Below, piece by piece: positions 21,275 through 34,193 of a DNA stretch of 64,000 nucleotides (within the stretch, counting starts at the first letter, position 1; each line of letters opens with the position of its first letter). Source of the DNA: Castanea sativa (Eukaryota; Streptophyta; Magnoliopsida; Fagales; Fagaceae); NCBI RefSeq assembly GCF_040712315.1, contig NC_134017.1:28007273-28071272 (forward strand). Direction: 5' to 3'. Both the position numbers and the translations under genes were made by a program. The notes under the pieces were generated by a model that was not told the origin of the DNA, made no database searches, and saw only the letters and a list, made by a program, of their open reading frames with translations.

Positions 21275-23600
21275 AACTTGAATCAGGGCTCTGCTGTCGA
21301 CACCATAAATTTTCATCCATTGCAACAAGCCTTGCTTCTTGGTAAGCTCTTGCTGCGTCTGCTGTTGGTACTATACATCTTCAAATTTCTGTACTATGAG
21401 GTAGTCAAGGGGTAGTTGTTTTAGCTAAAATTCTGTTCTATTATATGTTTTATGTTCTATCAAATTCAGCTGGAATGAATATTGGTGATATCACAATTTG
21501 GGAAGTAGGTAGGAGGGAGAGGCTTGTTTCTCAAAACTTCAATGTTTGGGACATTTGAACCTGTTCAATGGCCTTGGAAGTTTGACAATTATCTACAACG
21601 TAACTAGTATATAATTTTTTAAGTTGGAGAATATGTGCTAGGAAAATTTATGAGGCTGACTTATCAAAAAAAAAAAATTTATGAGGCTAATAACCTCTAT
21701 TTCACTAGATGATAGGCGTTGTTGGCCAATAATTATGATTATATGTAAACCATGTGATGTAAATTCCTGATGGTGCTGTTTTTGGTATGTTACTTTGAGG
21801 GGATTTATTTATTGGTTTTTTATTATTAAATTACCATTTGTCTCAAAAGTTTAAAGTATTAGGAAAGTGTGAATTCAATCATTTGACCATTGTTCTAACA
21901 CTCTCTCTCATGTGGATTAAACCATTGTTCTAAAATTTAAAACTTTCCATATCAGGCGTTGTATATTCGAAAGACATAGTGCAAATATGTTCCTATGATA
22001 GTGGTGATGATTTGCGGTACCATCTATGATGCTAACTGGTTTGTTTAGCCCCTTTTGTTAATAATTGTATATTTGCCATGGAATTTTTTTTTCTCAGATT
22101 GATGCACATCTCGGTAAGGTTAATGATCTCGCCTTTTCAAATCAAAACAGAAAACTATGCATCATAACTTGTGGAGAGGACAAGACTGTTAAGGTTTACT
22201 TTACTTGGCATATTCTTTCGGTATAAAAACAATCTTGGACTACATTTTTGAAAGTTCATTTCTGTGCAGGTGTGGAATGCTGTCGCTAGTAATAAGCTGT
22301 ATACTTTTGAAGGGCATAAAGCACCAGCTTACTCCATGTGCCACATAATAAGGAAAACCTTCATGTATGCAGTTGTTTTATTTGCAATTTTGCTAGTTGA
22401 CATTTTTTTTTATTTCATTTCAAGAGAGACTTCCAGTTCCTGTTTCTCATGCCTCAGCCAAAGTTTTAGGCTCAGGCTATTATTCATAATTAAGCAGCTT
22501 CACCTAAATATTCAGGTGCATTTACGTTATATCAAGGCTATGCTTGCAGAGGGGGGCAAGGGGCTCATGCATTAATTGGTACATTAATAAGAGGCGATAG
22601 ATTTCTTCATTGCTTTCGTTTTGTCAAAAAAGCTTTCTTCTTTCCATCTGATTTATTTTCCTTGCTTTCATTAATAACCCGTATGGTTAATATATATTGC
22701 AATTTTCATGGTACTAAAAATGGAAAATTTGAAGCTTAATTGTCACACTTTAAGGATAGGGTTGCCACTTGGTCCCCCTTCTCCCTTTCCCCTCTCCTGT
22801 TGAGTGGATTTGGTTTATTATTATTGAGAGTAATAGTGGCAGTGAAGCAGGATTCATGGTCTGAGCTTCCAAATGGGAAATGCAAACTTTTACTACTGAT
22901 CCAACTGTTTTTTTCCTTCAAATTTTCACAATGATTGGGTGATTGCTCATTTTTCTTTTATTGTGTGAATCAAAGGCTATTCATATGTGAGACCAGTAAA
23001 GGACAACCATACCTTGTGGAATTGGATGAACGTTAGACAGCTATCAAGCTTGTATATCATGGTTTTTGGAAGTAGTCTGTGGTGGTTGTGCCATTTGATA
23101 CAATGAAGAACCGGTCCCTAGCTACTAGGTTTGCATTCAAATTAAAATTTGGGGACATGGACAATGTTTACCTCTTGACAATTACTGCCGCATAGGGTAG
23201 ATAACCGGTAATGGCCATGGAAGCCCTTTTCTTGATAGTAATTTGAAGAAGCTCCTATAATTAAACAATCTTTACTTTGAATATCCTATAGGCTGCTCCT
23301 TGCATTCAATTTTACAAGGAAGGGATACTGATTGCTGTATCAACAAGTGAAAATGGAATCAAAATACTTGCAAATGCTGAAGGTGTATGGCTTCTACGTT
23401 CTATTGAAAATCAAGCTGTTCATACCTCCAGAGTGGATCCTGCAACTATTGCAAAGGTACTGCTTTCTTTTAACTTTTATAAGAACTTCAAATGTGTACA
23501 TGCTTCTTAATTACATAGCTCATTTCTCAGGGACCGGTAATTAGCTCCTTTGGAGCTTCCTATTCAACTGCTAGAACAAGCACTTGATATCAGGCAAAGT
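21275..23600 (+). pseudogene. TOPLESS/TPR corepressor relic (C-terminal WD40 exons)
   Basis: A series of exons with intact-looking splice sites matches the WD40 half of TOPLESS-related corepressors. The phrases are NFHPLQQALLLV (to 21341, GTAAGC donor); MNIGDITIWEVGRRERLVSQ (from about 21475); VVYSKDIVQICSYDSGDDLR (about 21958-22016); IDAHLGKVNDLAFSNQNRKL and CGEDKTVK (22099-22193); VWNAVASNKLYTFEGHKAP (from 22270); FGDMDNVYLLTITA (about 23150-23190); and FYKEGILIAVSTSENGIKIL and VDPATIAK (23291-23457), then PVISSFGA (about 23533). TOPLESS proteins are nuclear corepressors recruited by EAR motifs. Here the N-terminal LisH-CTLH half is absent, some exons are missing, and several carry stops, so this is a partial genomic duplicate and not a retro-copy. 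Confidence 0.8.
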
Positions 23601-25640
23601 CAGAAACACTAAAGCTTTTGATTTTCCAAAGAATTTTCTTATCAAAATTTTCAGAAGAATATTTCAGGAGCTAAAATTTGTATTGACGTCTATGCCTATG
23701 TTCAGTTGACATGTCTAAATCTGGGGGAAAAGATGCCTTCCGTGGAAGATCTTGCTTAGGTCTAAAGCATGTCTGTTATGTAAATGTCTTTTCGTGTGCT
23801 CTCTATCATACTTTTTTTTTTTGGTAGTCTCAAATATTGTTAGCAATGGCATCTATGCTACAAATTCTCAATCAGTTTTGAATCTCTCTTATGTATCATT
23901 GCAACGGCATTCTGTGCTTCAAACAAAAAGAGCAAAGTGCTGAAAGTAGCAATTTGTTGGACTTTTACTTCCAACCAAAAAAAGGGAACGCCCATGTTAC
24001 CAAAGAGTTGTATGACTATTTTTCCTAAACACTAATGCCAAAACCCAAGCCCAAATCTGCGCATCCAGGTCCACTCCCTTTTTTAGGTTGCTCAGTCAAA
24101 TTTATTTAGCTTAAAATTGCAATCTCAATTGTGCATTCAACCTGGGAAATGAATGTGCAAATACCTTAAGTCAATCATAGAAGGGGAAAAGGCCAGACCC
24201 ATAAATCTTTATAGTGCTTGCAACCTAATGGCAACAGTTTTTAATCTAAAAAAATATTTGGTCTTTAAATAGAAAAACACATTAATAGAAGAAGACAACA
24301 ACTAAGACAAAAGGTAGAAAATGAATACGAATAGTCTCACTGGTGTAAGATTTTTTCCCCTATTTTACACGCGAAGATTAAATAAAAGAAAAAAAAACAC
24401 GATTAGAAACACATTACACTCAAACACAAAAAAAAAAAAATTGATACATGTTTCAAATATTGCACAAATCTCCTCTCCATTTAGTAGGGGTGTGCATGGG
24501 TCTGGTTGAGAGAATTTTTTAACCCAACCTACCATGGTGGGTCAAAAAAAAATTCGACCCATCACATATGTTCAACCCAACCCAACCCACATGGGTCGGG
24601 TTGGGTCGGGTTGAACCCATGAATTGGACATTTTTTTAAAATTATTATTACTAAATTGAACCCATTTTTTTTATTAATTATATAATATATTTAAGTATAT
24701 ATTAAAGAAAGTAATAAGATTTTATATTATATATGTTTGTAGGATTTTATATTATATATTACATATGGGTTTTAACTTTAAAAAAATATTTATTAAATAT
24801 ATATTAAAATATGGGTGAGTCGGGTCGGGTTTGTAATTTTATGACCTAAACCCAACCCGACCCGCTTAAACGACATGTTTTAGAGCAAATATACCACCCA
24901 AAATAAAAGGATGGTAAGTGTTAAGACTTGAGAGTTGAGATTCAACCTTACATTTTTTAAAAAAGTTTTTTAGATGGTATAAATGTATATTTTTGTTGCT
25001 GAGATTAGACAATTGTACATATTCTTTGTTGAGGCAAGAGCAAGAACATATATCTTATTATTATTATTATTTGAATTGGACTTCATATCTTCCTTGATTG
25101 TTTCCTTACTTGCAAACAAAGAAAAAGCAGGAAAAAAAATTGTTTGAAAAAGGGCTTTTGACATTGATGACAGCATGGCCAAATAGGAGCATAGTAATAT
25201 TAAATGTTTGAGACTATAGTAATATTAAATGTTAGCTTTCATTTTTAACATAAAAATTAAATATTTTAATAATATAATTAGAATTAAATAATACAAAATA
25301 ACAAATAGAAATAAACAACTATATTTACTTCATGTTATATTGTGAATGCAATTATCTAAACAAGTTATACTGTGAAAACAAATTAAAGCTTTATTATATA
25401 GGATATGACATTAATAATTTAATATAAATAATTATGGACAAAAATAAAAATTATATCTTTTAATTCGGGCAATTGTTATTTTCATCATATAAATTTGAGA
25501 AGACCATAAATATATATCTTAATAAATAAAATAAAATGAGAGAGAAGTTTGGGATGAAAAAGTTGTGGCCTTGATAGACAATAGTCCTCATCCACGGGAA
25601 TATGGAAAGTGAGAAGCAAGTGGCTCATGTTACATGTTAC
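23601..25640. other. Intergenic, with a GGGTCGGGTT-rich element
   Basis: No gene is seen. From about 24486 (AGGGGTGTGCATGGGTCTGG) to about 24885 there are many GGGTTGGGTCGGGTTGAACC words in both orientations around an AT-rich core. This is the same class as the flanks of 7205-8170 and probably a hAT-related MITE. The (ATT)n stretch near 25048-25062 is simple sequence. Sequence from about 25200 to 25600 is very AT-rich and forms the distal promoter side of the hydrolase gene. Confidence 0.45.
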
Positions 25641-25654
25641 ATGCGTTAACTTTC

Positions 25655-25690
25655 AACAGCTCTCTCTCTCTCTGTCTCTCTCTCCACCTT
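25655..25690 (+). promoter_or_regulatory. CT-rich leader of the hydrolase gene
   Basis: A (CT)n tract (about 25659-25684) lies immediately before the hydrolase ATG at 25702, inside the presumed 5' leader. Pyrimidine-rich leader tracts are common in plant genes for chloroplast proteins. I cannot assign a transcription start, and no clear TATA box is visible in the preceding 100 bases. Confidence 0.4.
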
Positions 25691-25701
25691 AGACACCCAT
25701 A

Positions 25702-28700
25702 ATGGCTTGGGCTCTAGTCTCTCCATCTCTCAACCTCTCACTCCCTCACACCACCAAGACCAACTTCAACCGAACACAGTGGTTCACCACTAAAACAAGT
25801 ATAGCAGTAACAACAACCACTAAAACAACAAGAACAACCAGTATCAGAGCCAATGCTGCTGACCAAAAACAACCCAAAGACAAAGACGAAGACACTACTT
25901 CTGGTTTCAGTCCCTTTGCCTTTGTAACCGATAACCCATCAAGCCGCGAAGCCATTCAGCTCCCAGAGAGCCCTGCTGAAGATGGCAATGTCGGAGAAAT
26001 GCTTTATGTATGTGTTCTTACTCTCACTCACCATTTTCTTCAACTGGGTATCTCTCAAACACTGTTATCGCTTATCATGCATATATAGTTTCAATCATTT
26101 ATATTCATGGGAATTTTTACTTTTTATTAGAGGGTATGTTTGTTCAGTTCATGTTGTTGGGTTGGGTACTAATTTTAATTCCTTTTATCTGTTAGCAAAT
26201 TCTTAAAATTAAGGACTTTGTGGACTTTAATTAGGATTTAGAGATTTTTATTCTATTATGTTATTTATTTTCTTGGAATTTTGAGAGGATGTTTATTTTG
26301 AATTCATTAAATTTTGTACTTAAACTCAACCTCTCAATTGATATTGTTCAGATTCTTGCTTATTGGTATTATCCTTGATGATTGTGTGGTTAAAATTAAG
26401 TGTTATTGTTATTTTTTGCTTTCTTCCAGGAATTTATTGTTTTCTAATTCACCAAATTCTGAGATCCAATTCTTCAGTTCCTTAAAAATTCAATCAATAT
26501 TACCAATATTTGGGCAAAACTAGTTATAGTAATTGACTATTTCTCAATCTTCATATGCGTTACTTATTTTATTCTACCAAATGTTGTTAAATGCTGTAAC
26601 TGTCTAATCAATAGTCCCAAAGATTTGGCTGCCCTGTGAAAGAAAGACTGAATTCAATCAGCCCTTTCTTGTAAATGATGGAATGGCCAAAACCACACTT
26701 AGAGATACTGGCGACTTTCTTGTGGTAGTAATTGTGGATGTGCAAGTAAGGGGCAGCAACTAAATAGGTAGCGAGACTGCCCTTAATTAAAAGCTTATAT
26801 CTTCGAATTCCTTTAGAATGAAGTAGCTATGAAGCCCCTACTATGTTCTTTGTTTGATTGAAAAGGCCCCATATGTGTAACACTTCATGTAGCTTCCTGT
26901 TTGAGCTATTTTTTTTATGAGCACCGTTGGTTACACATGTGTTTATACATGTGTTTTATAACTAAAACACATGATTTCATGTTTGAAATCATGGGTTAAA
27001 CCCATGTTTTTAGTTAAAAAACACGTGTGTATACACACCTATGTAATAAGTTTTAGCCTTATTTGATATGGGTGAAATTGTTTGATTGACCTCTAACTCA
27101 ATTATGTTGATTAAGGTTTGGAAGTTGGTTTAACTTGCATTCATTGGTTTGCTACTTGCATACAATTTTCTTTTTCATTGACAATCTCAATGAAACACCA
27201 TAAATGTGGTGGATGGATATTGTATTTAGTTAGGGCATCAATCAATTGAATTAAGTTCTTATTTTCTTTTTCCAAATTGGTGCCTTTGGTAAACTTTTAA
27301 TGCTATCTGGTTTGTGATTTGTTGAAAGGTTTTGAATACATGTCATATCCATTGGTATCATACAACTTTCTTGGTTTCCAATTCTAGAGGATAGAAGACA
27401 AGGGAAAGGAATATGGCTCATACATCAAATCTGGAGAGTTTATATGGTTTGTAAGAGAAACTGGTAAATTTCTCTGCAGCAACATTAGTTTCTTTTATTT
27501 ATCAACTTGGATTTATGAAAAATTGATTCCATCCTTGCAGGTTCTGCTGAGAGCCAACGTGGAACAATTGTTTTCCTTCACGGGGCTCCAACACAATCTT
27601 ACAGCTATCGAGTTGTTATGTCTGAGGTTGTAAGGCTGAATTTTCTTTTAGATCTTACAGTATACCTCTATTCTATAAATTATTTACTATAAGTTTCCTC
27701 CTCTTGTTTACACATACAGTTCTTCCATAAACATATCAATTCTTATATTCTGGTTCAAGAAAGAATATTAAAGTCTGACACAAACTTATGATCTAGGACA
27801 TGGCTTGCTGACTACTCAAAAGCTGGTAAACTATTGCCAGTAAACCAGCAAGGCGGACTCCACCAAGTTTATTTTTCCTGGTTTACTTTTCTTAGTTGTC
27901 TTGTAATAGCAGCACAAGCAAATATAGTTAAGGACCTTAAGGTTGTCTACACTTTTGTCTTTAGAACATCAACATGCCTTCAGATGTTTCTATAAGATGT
28001 TGCTATTAACCACATCTTGAATATGCCATTTTCCTATCCTTTCAGTTTGTCCATCCATTTATTGTGATTTTTTTTCCACTCTTAGCTGCCCTCAAGTGAC
28101 TTCATGCTAAATGATGTTTAACATTGCTATCATCTTGTCTAGATGTCAGATTATGGGTTCCACTGTTTTGCGCCTGATTGGATAGGATTTGGTTTTAGTG
28201 ACAAGCCACAGCCAGGATATGGTTTTGATTACACAGGTTTCTATATTTCATTAATAAGATCATTACCATATAATATCTGTCTTGCTCTATAATGGTCATG
28301 ATTCTAAATGTTTTATGTTTACACTGTTACAGAAAAGGAGTTTCATGAGGAATTTGATAAATTACTTGATGTGCTGGGGGTCAAATCTCCTTTTTTCCTC
28401 GTTGTTCAGGTTTGAAAAATCTTGCAAAGGAAAATCCATAAGAATGGGATTTATGATGAACTGTAAACATTATATTATTTATGTTATAGAACATACAAAG
28501 GTATCCTAAATTTTCAGAGGAATATGCTGCTGGGGAAGACTTATTAAACATCTAGTCAAGTTATGAATTCAATGATCTTATGGTTTCCTTTGCAATTAAA
28601 TTTTTCATCTAATGTGTTCTCTCACATTCTCCATGAAGGGGTTTCTTGTAGGTTCATTTGGATTAACATGGGCCTTGAAGAACCCTAGCAAGATTTTGAA

Positions 28701-31490
28701 GCTCGCAATTTTAAACAGTCCGTTGACAGTTTCATCTCCTATCCCTGGACTGTTTCAAAAGCTAAGGTTCAGTTCTTATATTAACCATCGGTGGGATACT
28801 TATATTTCACTCATCATCTTGCTGACAGAATTAGCTATGTGAATTTCTTATATTTGATTCATAGTCTTGCTGCTTATATGTGCTTCGCTCTTCATTATGG
28901 CTACCTTCACAGTAATGAAAAAGTGCAGGCTTAAGCTCTTTACTGCTAATGTAAATAGGAAAATTACCATGACAATATATATAATCTGTTCTAGACCTTT
29001 TGGTTTAATCAATTTGTCCTTAAAACTTTGGCCTGGTGAAATCATTGCATGACAATTGGGACCATGTCCTGCATAAAGGTAGTATTACTTAGCGCCCTAA
29101 TGAAGTAATCAGGTCACCTGGACTGCTAATACGTCTCAAATGTCAAGCGTTAAAAACTGCATCCTTTCTATTCTTTTTCTAGAATTCCATTGTTATGTCA
29201 GCCGCCTAAGTTTCTTTCTTGTCCTTCAGCTCTATGTTTATCCATTTTTTTGGGTACTCTTTATGTATAATCTGTTCTAGACCTTTTGGTTTAATCAATT
29301 TGTCCTTAAAACTTTGGCCTGGTGAAATCATTGCATGACAATTGGGACCATGTCCTGCATAAATGTAGTATTACTTAGCGCCCTAATGGAGTAATTAGGT
29401 CACCTGGACTGCTATTATGTCTCAAATGTCAAGCATTAAAAACTGCATCCTTTCTATTCTTTTTCTATAATTCCATTGTTACGTCAGCCGCCTAAGTTTC
29501 TTTCTTGTCCTTCAGCTCTATGTTTATCCATTTTTTTTGGTACTCTTCATGTTCATGTTCCCTTAATATAGAATCCTAGCGTGTGGTTGTACTAACGTAT
29601 AATAATTATATATGTCATGCCTGGAATTTTTTCAAAAAAGAAAAGTTATTTCATAAATTAATGTTTATTCTTCAAACTTTTGCTTCGATAATTGTGTTGT
29701 GTTGGAAAATACTATAAAGGTAGTTTATAAGTCATGTGCCTTAAAATGTCTGGCACAGTTTTTTTTCCTGTTATGTAACAATGAGCATTAGATTGAAGCT
29801 CTGCTCCTACTCCTTTTTTTTCATCCATTGTAACTTATCAATAAAATTACAGTTTCTTAATTTTTTTTTTCATAATTACATGTTCTCATTCCCACTTCCT
29901 TTTTTTCTTTCTTAGAATCCCTCTTTATGGTGAATTTACATGCCAGAATGCTATTATGGCTGAGCGCTTTATTGAAGCAGGTAGCCCGTACGTATCCAAA
30001 GTGTATCCAGTTCTTTGAGATACTACTTAACTTCTGATTCCTGTCGGTAATATCTTCTGTTTCATATATGCTAGGGGTTTTATATTAGAGCTTCAGTAAA
30101 GTTTTTTAGTTGATCTATTTTTTAATTTCATATATGAACTTCTGCGCAGTGTGTTTGAGCTGGACTACCTAGTCCAGAATCTAGTCCACCCTTGTTTAAT
30201 TTTGTGTATTGCTTCCTTCTGTATTTAAGACTGAAACAGACTTGCATGTATTAGAAAAAATGAGAGTACCCATCAGGAACAGTGTATCACATCACTCACA
30301 GTTTTTTTAGTAGTTAAAAAGAATAGTTATCAAAACCATACCGGAGGTTAAGTCGGCCGAAAAATTGATTCATTGGTTAAATTTGTTGATTTATTAATTA
30401 ATTAAATATATATTTTATAATTTTTAAAGCAACTTAAATGAAATAAAAATACTCTATTTAGGTAAATTAATAAATTATAACAATAAAAAAATTACATCAT
30501 ATGACATAAAGTTAGAGAGTATAAAAAAATAAACACGCCATTCACATAAATCATCTAATAACCAAGTTATATAGTCCAAAAGTCTTGAAACAACATATCT
30601 CATTAAAATTCAAAATAAATTTTTAGCTTAATCATTAAACCCTAGAGCTTAACAAAATTATTTAAATCTCCAAATACAACTCATGACTTCAAAGTCCAGT
30701 GACTTCATTGTCTTTTTGAGTTTTTTCACAGATACACATGGTATTTTTTTTTTCTTTTTTCCACAGGTTAAAAAGATTAACTGTGCAATCCATCGGTTTA
30801 CATGGTTTGATAATGGGTTATTGCATATCCAGTATTTTATACCAAACCATTCTAGATAATGCTTTGGTTCACGGGTTTCACGGTTTAACCAGTGGTTTGG
30901 TACGAATTTAATTTTATTAATGTTTTGGGACCCGAAACTTCCTAAGCATTTCACTTAATTTTGTATAATGCTTCTAGAGTCCAAAAGAAGAGGAGCATAT
31001 GTTGATAAATGGTAATATCATGCATTGAGTTCCCCAAGGTTTTTTTATTATCCAAAAATGAAATTAGGAAAGAAGTGTGTATACAATTTCAAATGGAACA
31101 TGTAAATATAATGTTTGTCAAAAGTCATATGCTTTCACAAGATCTTAGGGTTTCTAGATTCAAAGAACAGAAGAATATGCCAGCATGCTATTGAAATGAA
31201 CTTTTCTCATAGTGCAAAATGTAGTCATTCATGTGTATCCTGCCTACTATTCAACTAAGTGAGTAAGAATACATCATTTTTCATTTGGAGAACTGTAGAT
31301 TTCATAGTTAAAATATTAGTAAATCCCATGTTGAATGTTTGAAACAGACAAAAATTAAGCCTCAAAATTTAGTGAGTGGTCCTTTTCTGATATCAAAGAA
31401 AACCTCACTGCTACTAATCAATTAACCAGAGAAACAGGAATGCTGATTTTGGAGACATCACTTACCATTGAACTTGCTACCTAAAACAAT

Positions 31491-31528
<38 letters not shown>

Positions 31529-33770
31529 AGATCTAACTAATGTGTAATGTTAAGGACGTTACAGTCCTGATTCTTACAGGATACAGGTCTTGTTAGATTT
31601 ATTGTTTGGGCACATTTGACATTTACTTTGGGCTTAGACATTGATACCTGTGCCTACTTCACAGGTAATATGATCCTGGCCCACTGGATTATACCAACAT
31701 TATTCTTAAGAAGCTATTATATCCTTAGCATGTAACATTTATGTTATAGAATGAGAACTGATACTTGTGTGTTTATTGCTCTTACAAAAGAATCTATGCT
31801 TTTGGCAGTTATGTCTTGAAGCTGGAAAAGGCTGATGTGTATCGGTTACCATATTTGTCAAGTGGTGGACCTGGGTTTGGTGAGTGGTCCACTTATGCTT
31901 TTGAAAATATTTGACCCTGAAAATTGTAGTTATTTAAGTTTTCTTTGCCAGTGTTATTTAAGTTTTCTATGTTGGTGTTTCAGCTCTGCTTGAAGCTGCA
32001 AGAAAGGTTAATTTTAGAGATATCTTAAGCCAAATAGCAGAAGGCTTTGCATCTGGAAGGTATAATTTTTTTTTCTTTTTCTCTCTGTGGGATGTGTACA
32101 TTTTTATGCGTTGGTTCATCTTTATATGTTTATGTTACAAGTTCTTATGCTTTAAGGTAAAAGAAAGTGATGCATGTTCTGAAATGTAATTTCTAGTTCA
32201 ATACTCTTTTAGACAAAAGAACTAGAAACTCTCTCTTTATTTTTCTTCTTTTTCCTACAATATTTTAGATCCATATTTTAACCTTTTTTCTTGAGCCAAT
32301 GATTGCATTCTAATGCTTAACCCGATTAAAATTTGATTAATATGATATGATGTAATACTGAAACCTGAATTAAATGAAATGTTGTTGAACTAGAGAAGAG
32401 CAATCAATCTCTGCAATTAAATGGTCTAATAAGTACTAAGCTGCTGGTTTAGCTTTTAGTTATTCTTTTATGTATCTAATATGATAGAAAACTACATGCC
32501 CAACACTTGATTTCTAAATGCCCAGGGTTGTCATCATTTAACATTCAGCTGGTTGCGAAAAGGAGATAGCATCTTTTTCTATTTTATCTTTTTCCAGGTT
32601 CCTGCAAATACAAAAGAGGCACAAGACAAGTACTCAAAGAAGTATAGAAAGGGGATCACCATAAAATAAAGATGATAAAAAGGAAAGTAAAAAATAGAAT
32701 CAAATTCTGAATTTTAGGGCATCTGTAGAACCAAAAAGAGCTCAAAGAAGCTAGTAGAGGATGCCCATTTTGACCCTGCGCTTAAATGACTTCAGACCAT
32801 TTTAGTATTTAGAAACCACATATTAATAATCTCCCCTTGTGCTTAAATGCCTTTTTTTTTTCCTTTATAACCAAATACTCTATATCAACATCAAACAAGT
32901 AGACATTGTTCTATGAGCAAACCGCTTCAGCTCCAAGCTTAAGTGTCTGCCTTTTGGTCAAAGTGATGTTCATAGTCTTGCATTCTAGTTCTTGATTCAT
33001 GTATGTACAAGAGATTCAATATGTCCTTTCCTATTCAATGATAGACAATTCTATAACTTTTTATGGGTGACTTAATGGTAGAAAATTTCCACATTTTCTG
33101 TCCCCTGCACGATGCTAAATCTTTTTAAATTTTCATTTGAAGATGACTTGCGATGTGTCTGAAACTTAAGTTATTTAGTCTAGTAGGCATCTTAAGTTTT
33201 GCTTCATACCTTTGCAAGCTTGACTAAAATAAAATTGGGGCTTGACTTCAAAGCAGTAGTGTCAACTATGCAAACTGAAGCCAAGAACAATTGTGGTACA
33301 TGCATATGCAATGTTGTAGTTACCTTATCACACCCATGGCTATATTCAATAGCAATTGTGGATGGTCTTATGAAGTTGACAATGGTCATATTTCCTTAGT
33401 TCAAACAAATGTAGTTGTGTATCTTACTAACTCTGTTTGTGTTACTAATATGGTGTTCAACTTTCTGCTTACTAATTGTGAATTAATGGATTCTGGACTT
33501 ATAGATGGGATAAACCGATACTGCTAGTTTGGGGAATATCGGACAAGTATCTGCCTCAATCTATTGCAGAAGAGTTTCAGGAAGGAAATCCAACTGCCAT
33601 TAAGCTTAAGTTAATAGAAGGTGCTGGTCATATGCCACAAGAGGACTGGTAAGGATTTTAGTTATAAATTAATGAGCATTACAAGTTCATCCTTTTTAAC
33701 AAAATCTTGAAACTTATCTTACTTTGACAGGCCCGAGAAAGTTATAGAAGCTTTGAGAGTATATTTCTAA
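25702..33770 (+). CDS. Chloroplast-type alpha/beta hydrolase, 11 exons, complete
   Basis: Exons are 25702-26007, 27388-27463, 27541-27626, 28143-28236, 28333-28409, 28639-28766, 29916-29987, 31809-31879, 31984-32059, 33505-33648 and 33731-33770. They sum to 1170 bases (389 residues plus TAA). All introns are GT-AG with matching phases. Residues 1 to about 50 are Ser/Thr/Arg-rich with few acids, a likely plastid transit peptide. The fold is alpha/beta hydrolase: [16 protein letters not shown] (oxyanion loop, H141-G142), [16 protein letters not shown] (residues 163-178), a predicted acid in WGISDKYLP (D342) and the catalytic-type His in [11 protein letters not shown] (H371). The family resembles plant chloroplast proteins often labelled haloalkane dehalogenase-like. 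At the nucleophile elbow ([14 protein letters not shown], residues 211-224) no canonical G-x-S/D-x-G is present, so catalysis is in doubt. Substrate is unknown. AATAAA at 33783 lies very close to the stop, and the true poly-A site is probably further on. Confidence 0.9.
26925..27050. repeat. Small inverted-repeat MITE in hydrolase intron 1
   Basis: The left side (CACATGTGTTTATACATGTG, TTTATAACTAAAACACATG) is complementary to the right side (CATGTTTTTAGTTAAAAAACA, CGTGTGTATACACACCTATG), with a centre near 26988 at ATTTCATG-TTTG-AAATCATG. No coding content is seen. It lies in the large intron and does not disturb the splice sites. Confidence 0.65.
28982..29553. repeat. 286-bp tandem duplication in hydrolase intron 6
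   Basis: Two adjacent copies (about 28982-29267 and 29268-29553) share long identical runs such as CTGTTCTAGACCTTTTGGTT and TTGGCCTGGTGAAATCATTG at a constant offset of 286. Differences are few (for example AAAGGTAG/AAATGTAG and GAAGTAATC/GGAGTAATT), so the duplication is recent compared with the TE insertions. It lies wholly in an intron. Confidence 0.9.
30320..30935. repeat. Degraded DNA element in hydrolase intron 7
   Basis: A left block (AAACCATACCGGAGGTTAAG, near 30333) and a right block (GGTTTAACCAGTGGTTTGGT, near 30882) are imperfectly complementary around an AT-rich core. The phrase type (accataccgg / ggtttaaccagt) resembles hAT-like MITE ends. The minus-strand ORF at 30658-30954 is a chance product. 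Boundaries are approximate. Confidence 0.4.
31491..31529. repeat. (GA)n microsatellite in hydrolase intron 7
   Basis: A GAGAGA run interrupted once by GAGCGAGA. Seen directly. Confidence 0.9.
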
Positions 33771-34193
33771 ATCCACTGCCTAAATAAAAAAATGCAACCC
33801 AAAGATTGGCCTCTTGCAAGTGTTTATATTCAAATGTACTACCATTTGTTTTTTTTACCTATGAAGGATCTTCTCTGTAAATGTATCTCAATTTGAAGTA
33901 TTCCATATTAGGTGATGAATATTGATGTAATCAATTTGTGTAACGGTCAAATTGTGTATTCGTCAAATTATTAGAAAAATTGATGTAATCTCTACGAAAT
34001 TAATTTAACGAGCCAAGATGCCTCCCAACCTATTCCACGCCATTATGGTCGAAACTATAGTGATTACACAAACCTTGATATACCGAGAGTAATGACTGAT
34101 GCTTATTAATTTGAACAATGTATATTTTAATTCTTTTGAGACGTTGGAGATATGGACATTTGTTCTAATTTTGAAGAAGTCTATGGTGATAAC
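33771..34193. other. 3' flank of the hydrolase gene
   Basis: The likely 3' UTR and intergenic sequence. Possible polyadenylation words are AATAAA at 33783 and T-rich tracts near 33850. No coding feature is seen. The last 8 bases (GTGATAAC) are the left target duplication of the hAT-like element that follows. Confidence 0.5.

Noticed and set aside
25746..26206. Minus-strand and shifted-frame ORFs over hydrolase exon 1
   Set aside because: Shadows of the transit-peptide exon and intron. The plus-strand frame agrees with all ten downstream exons.
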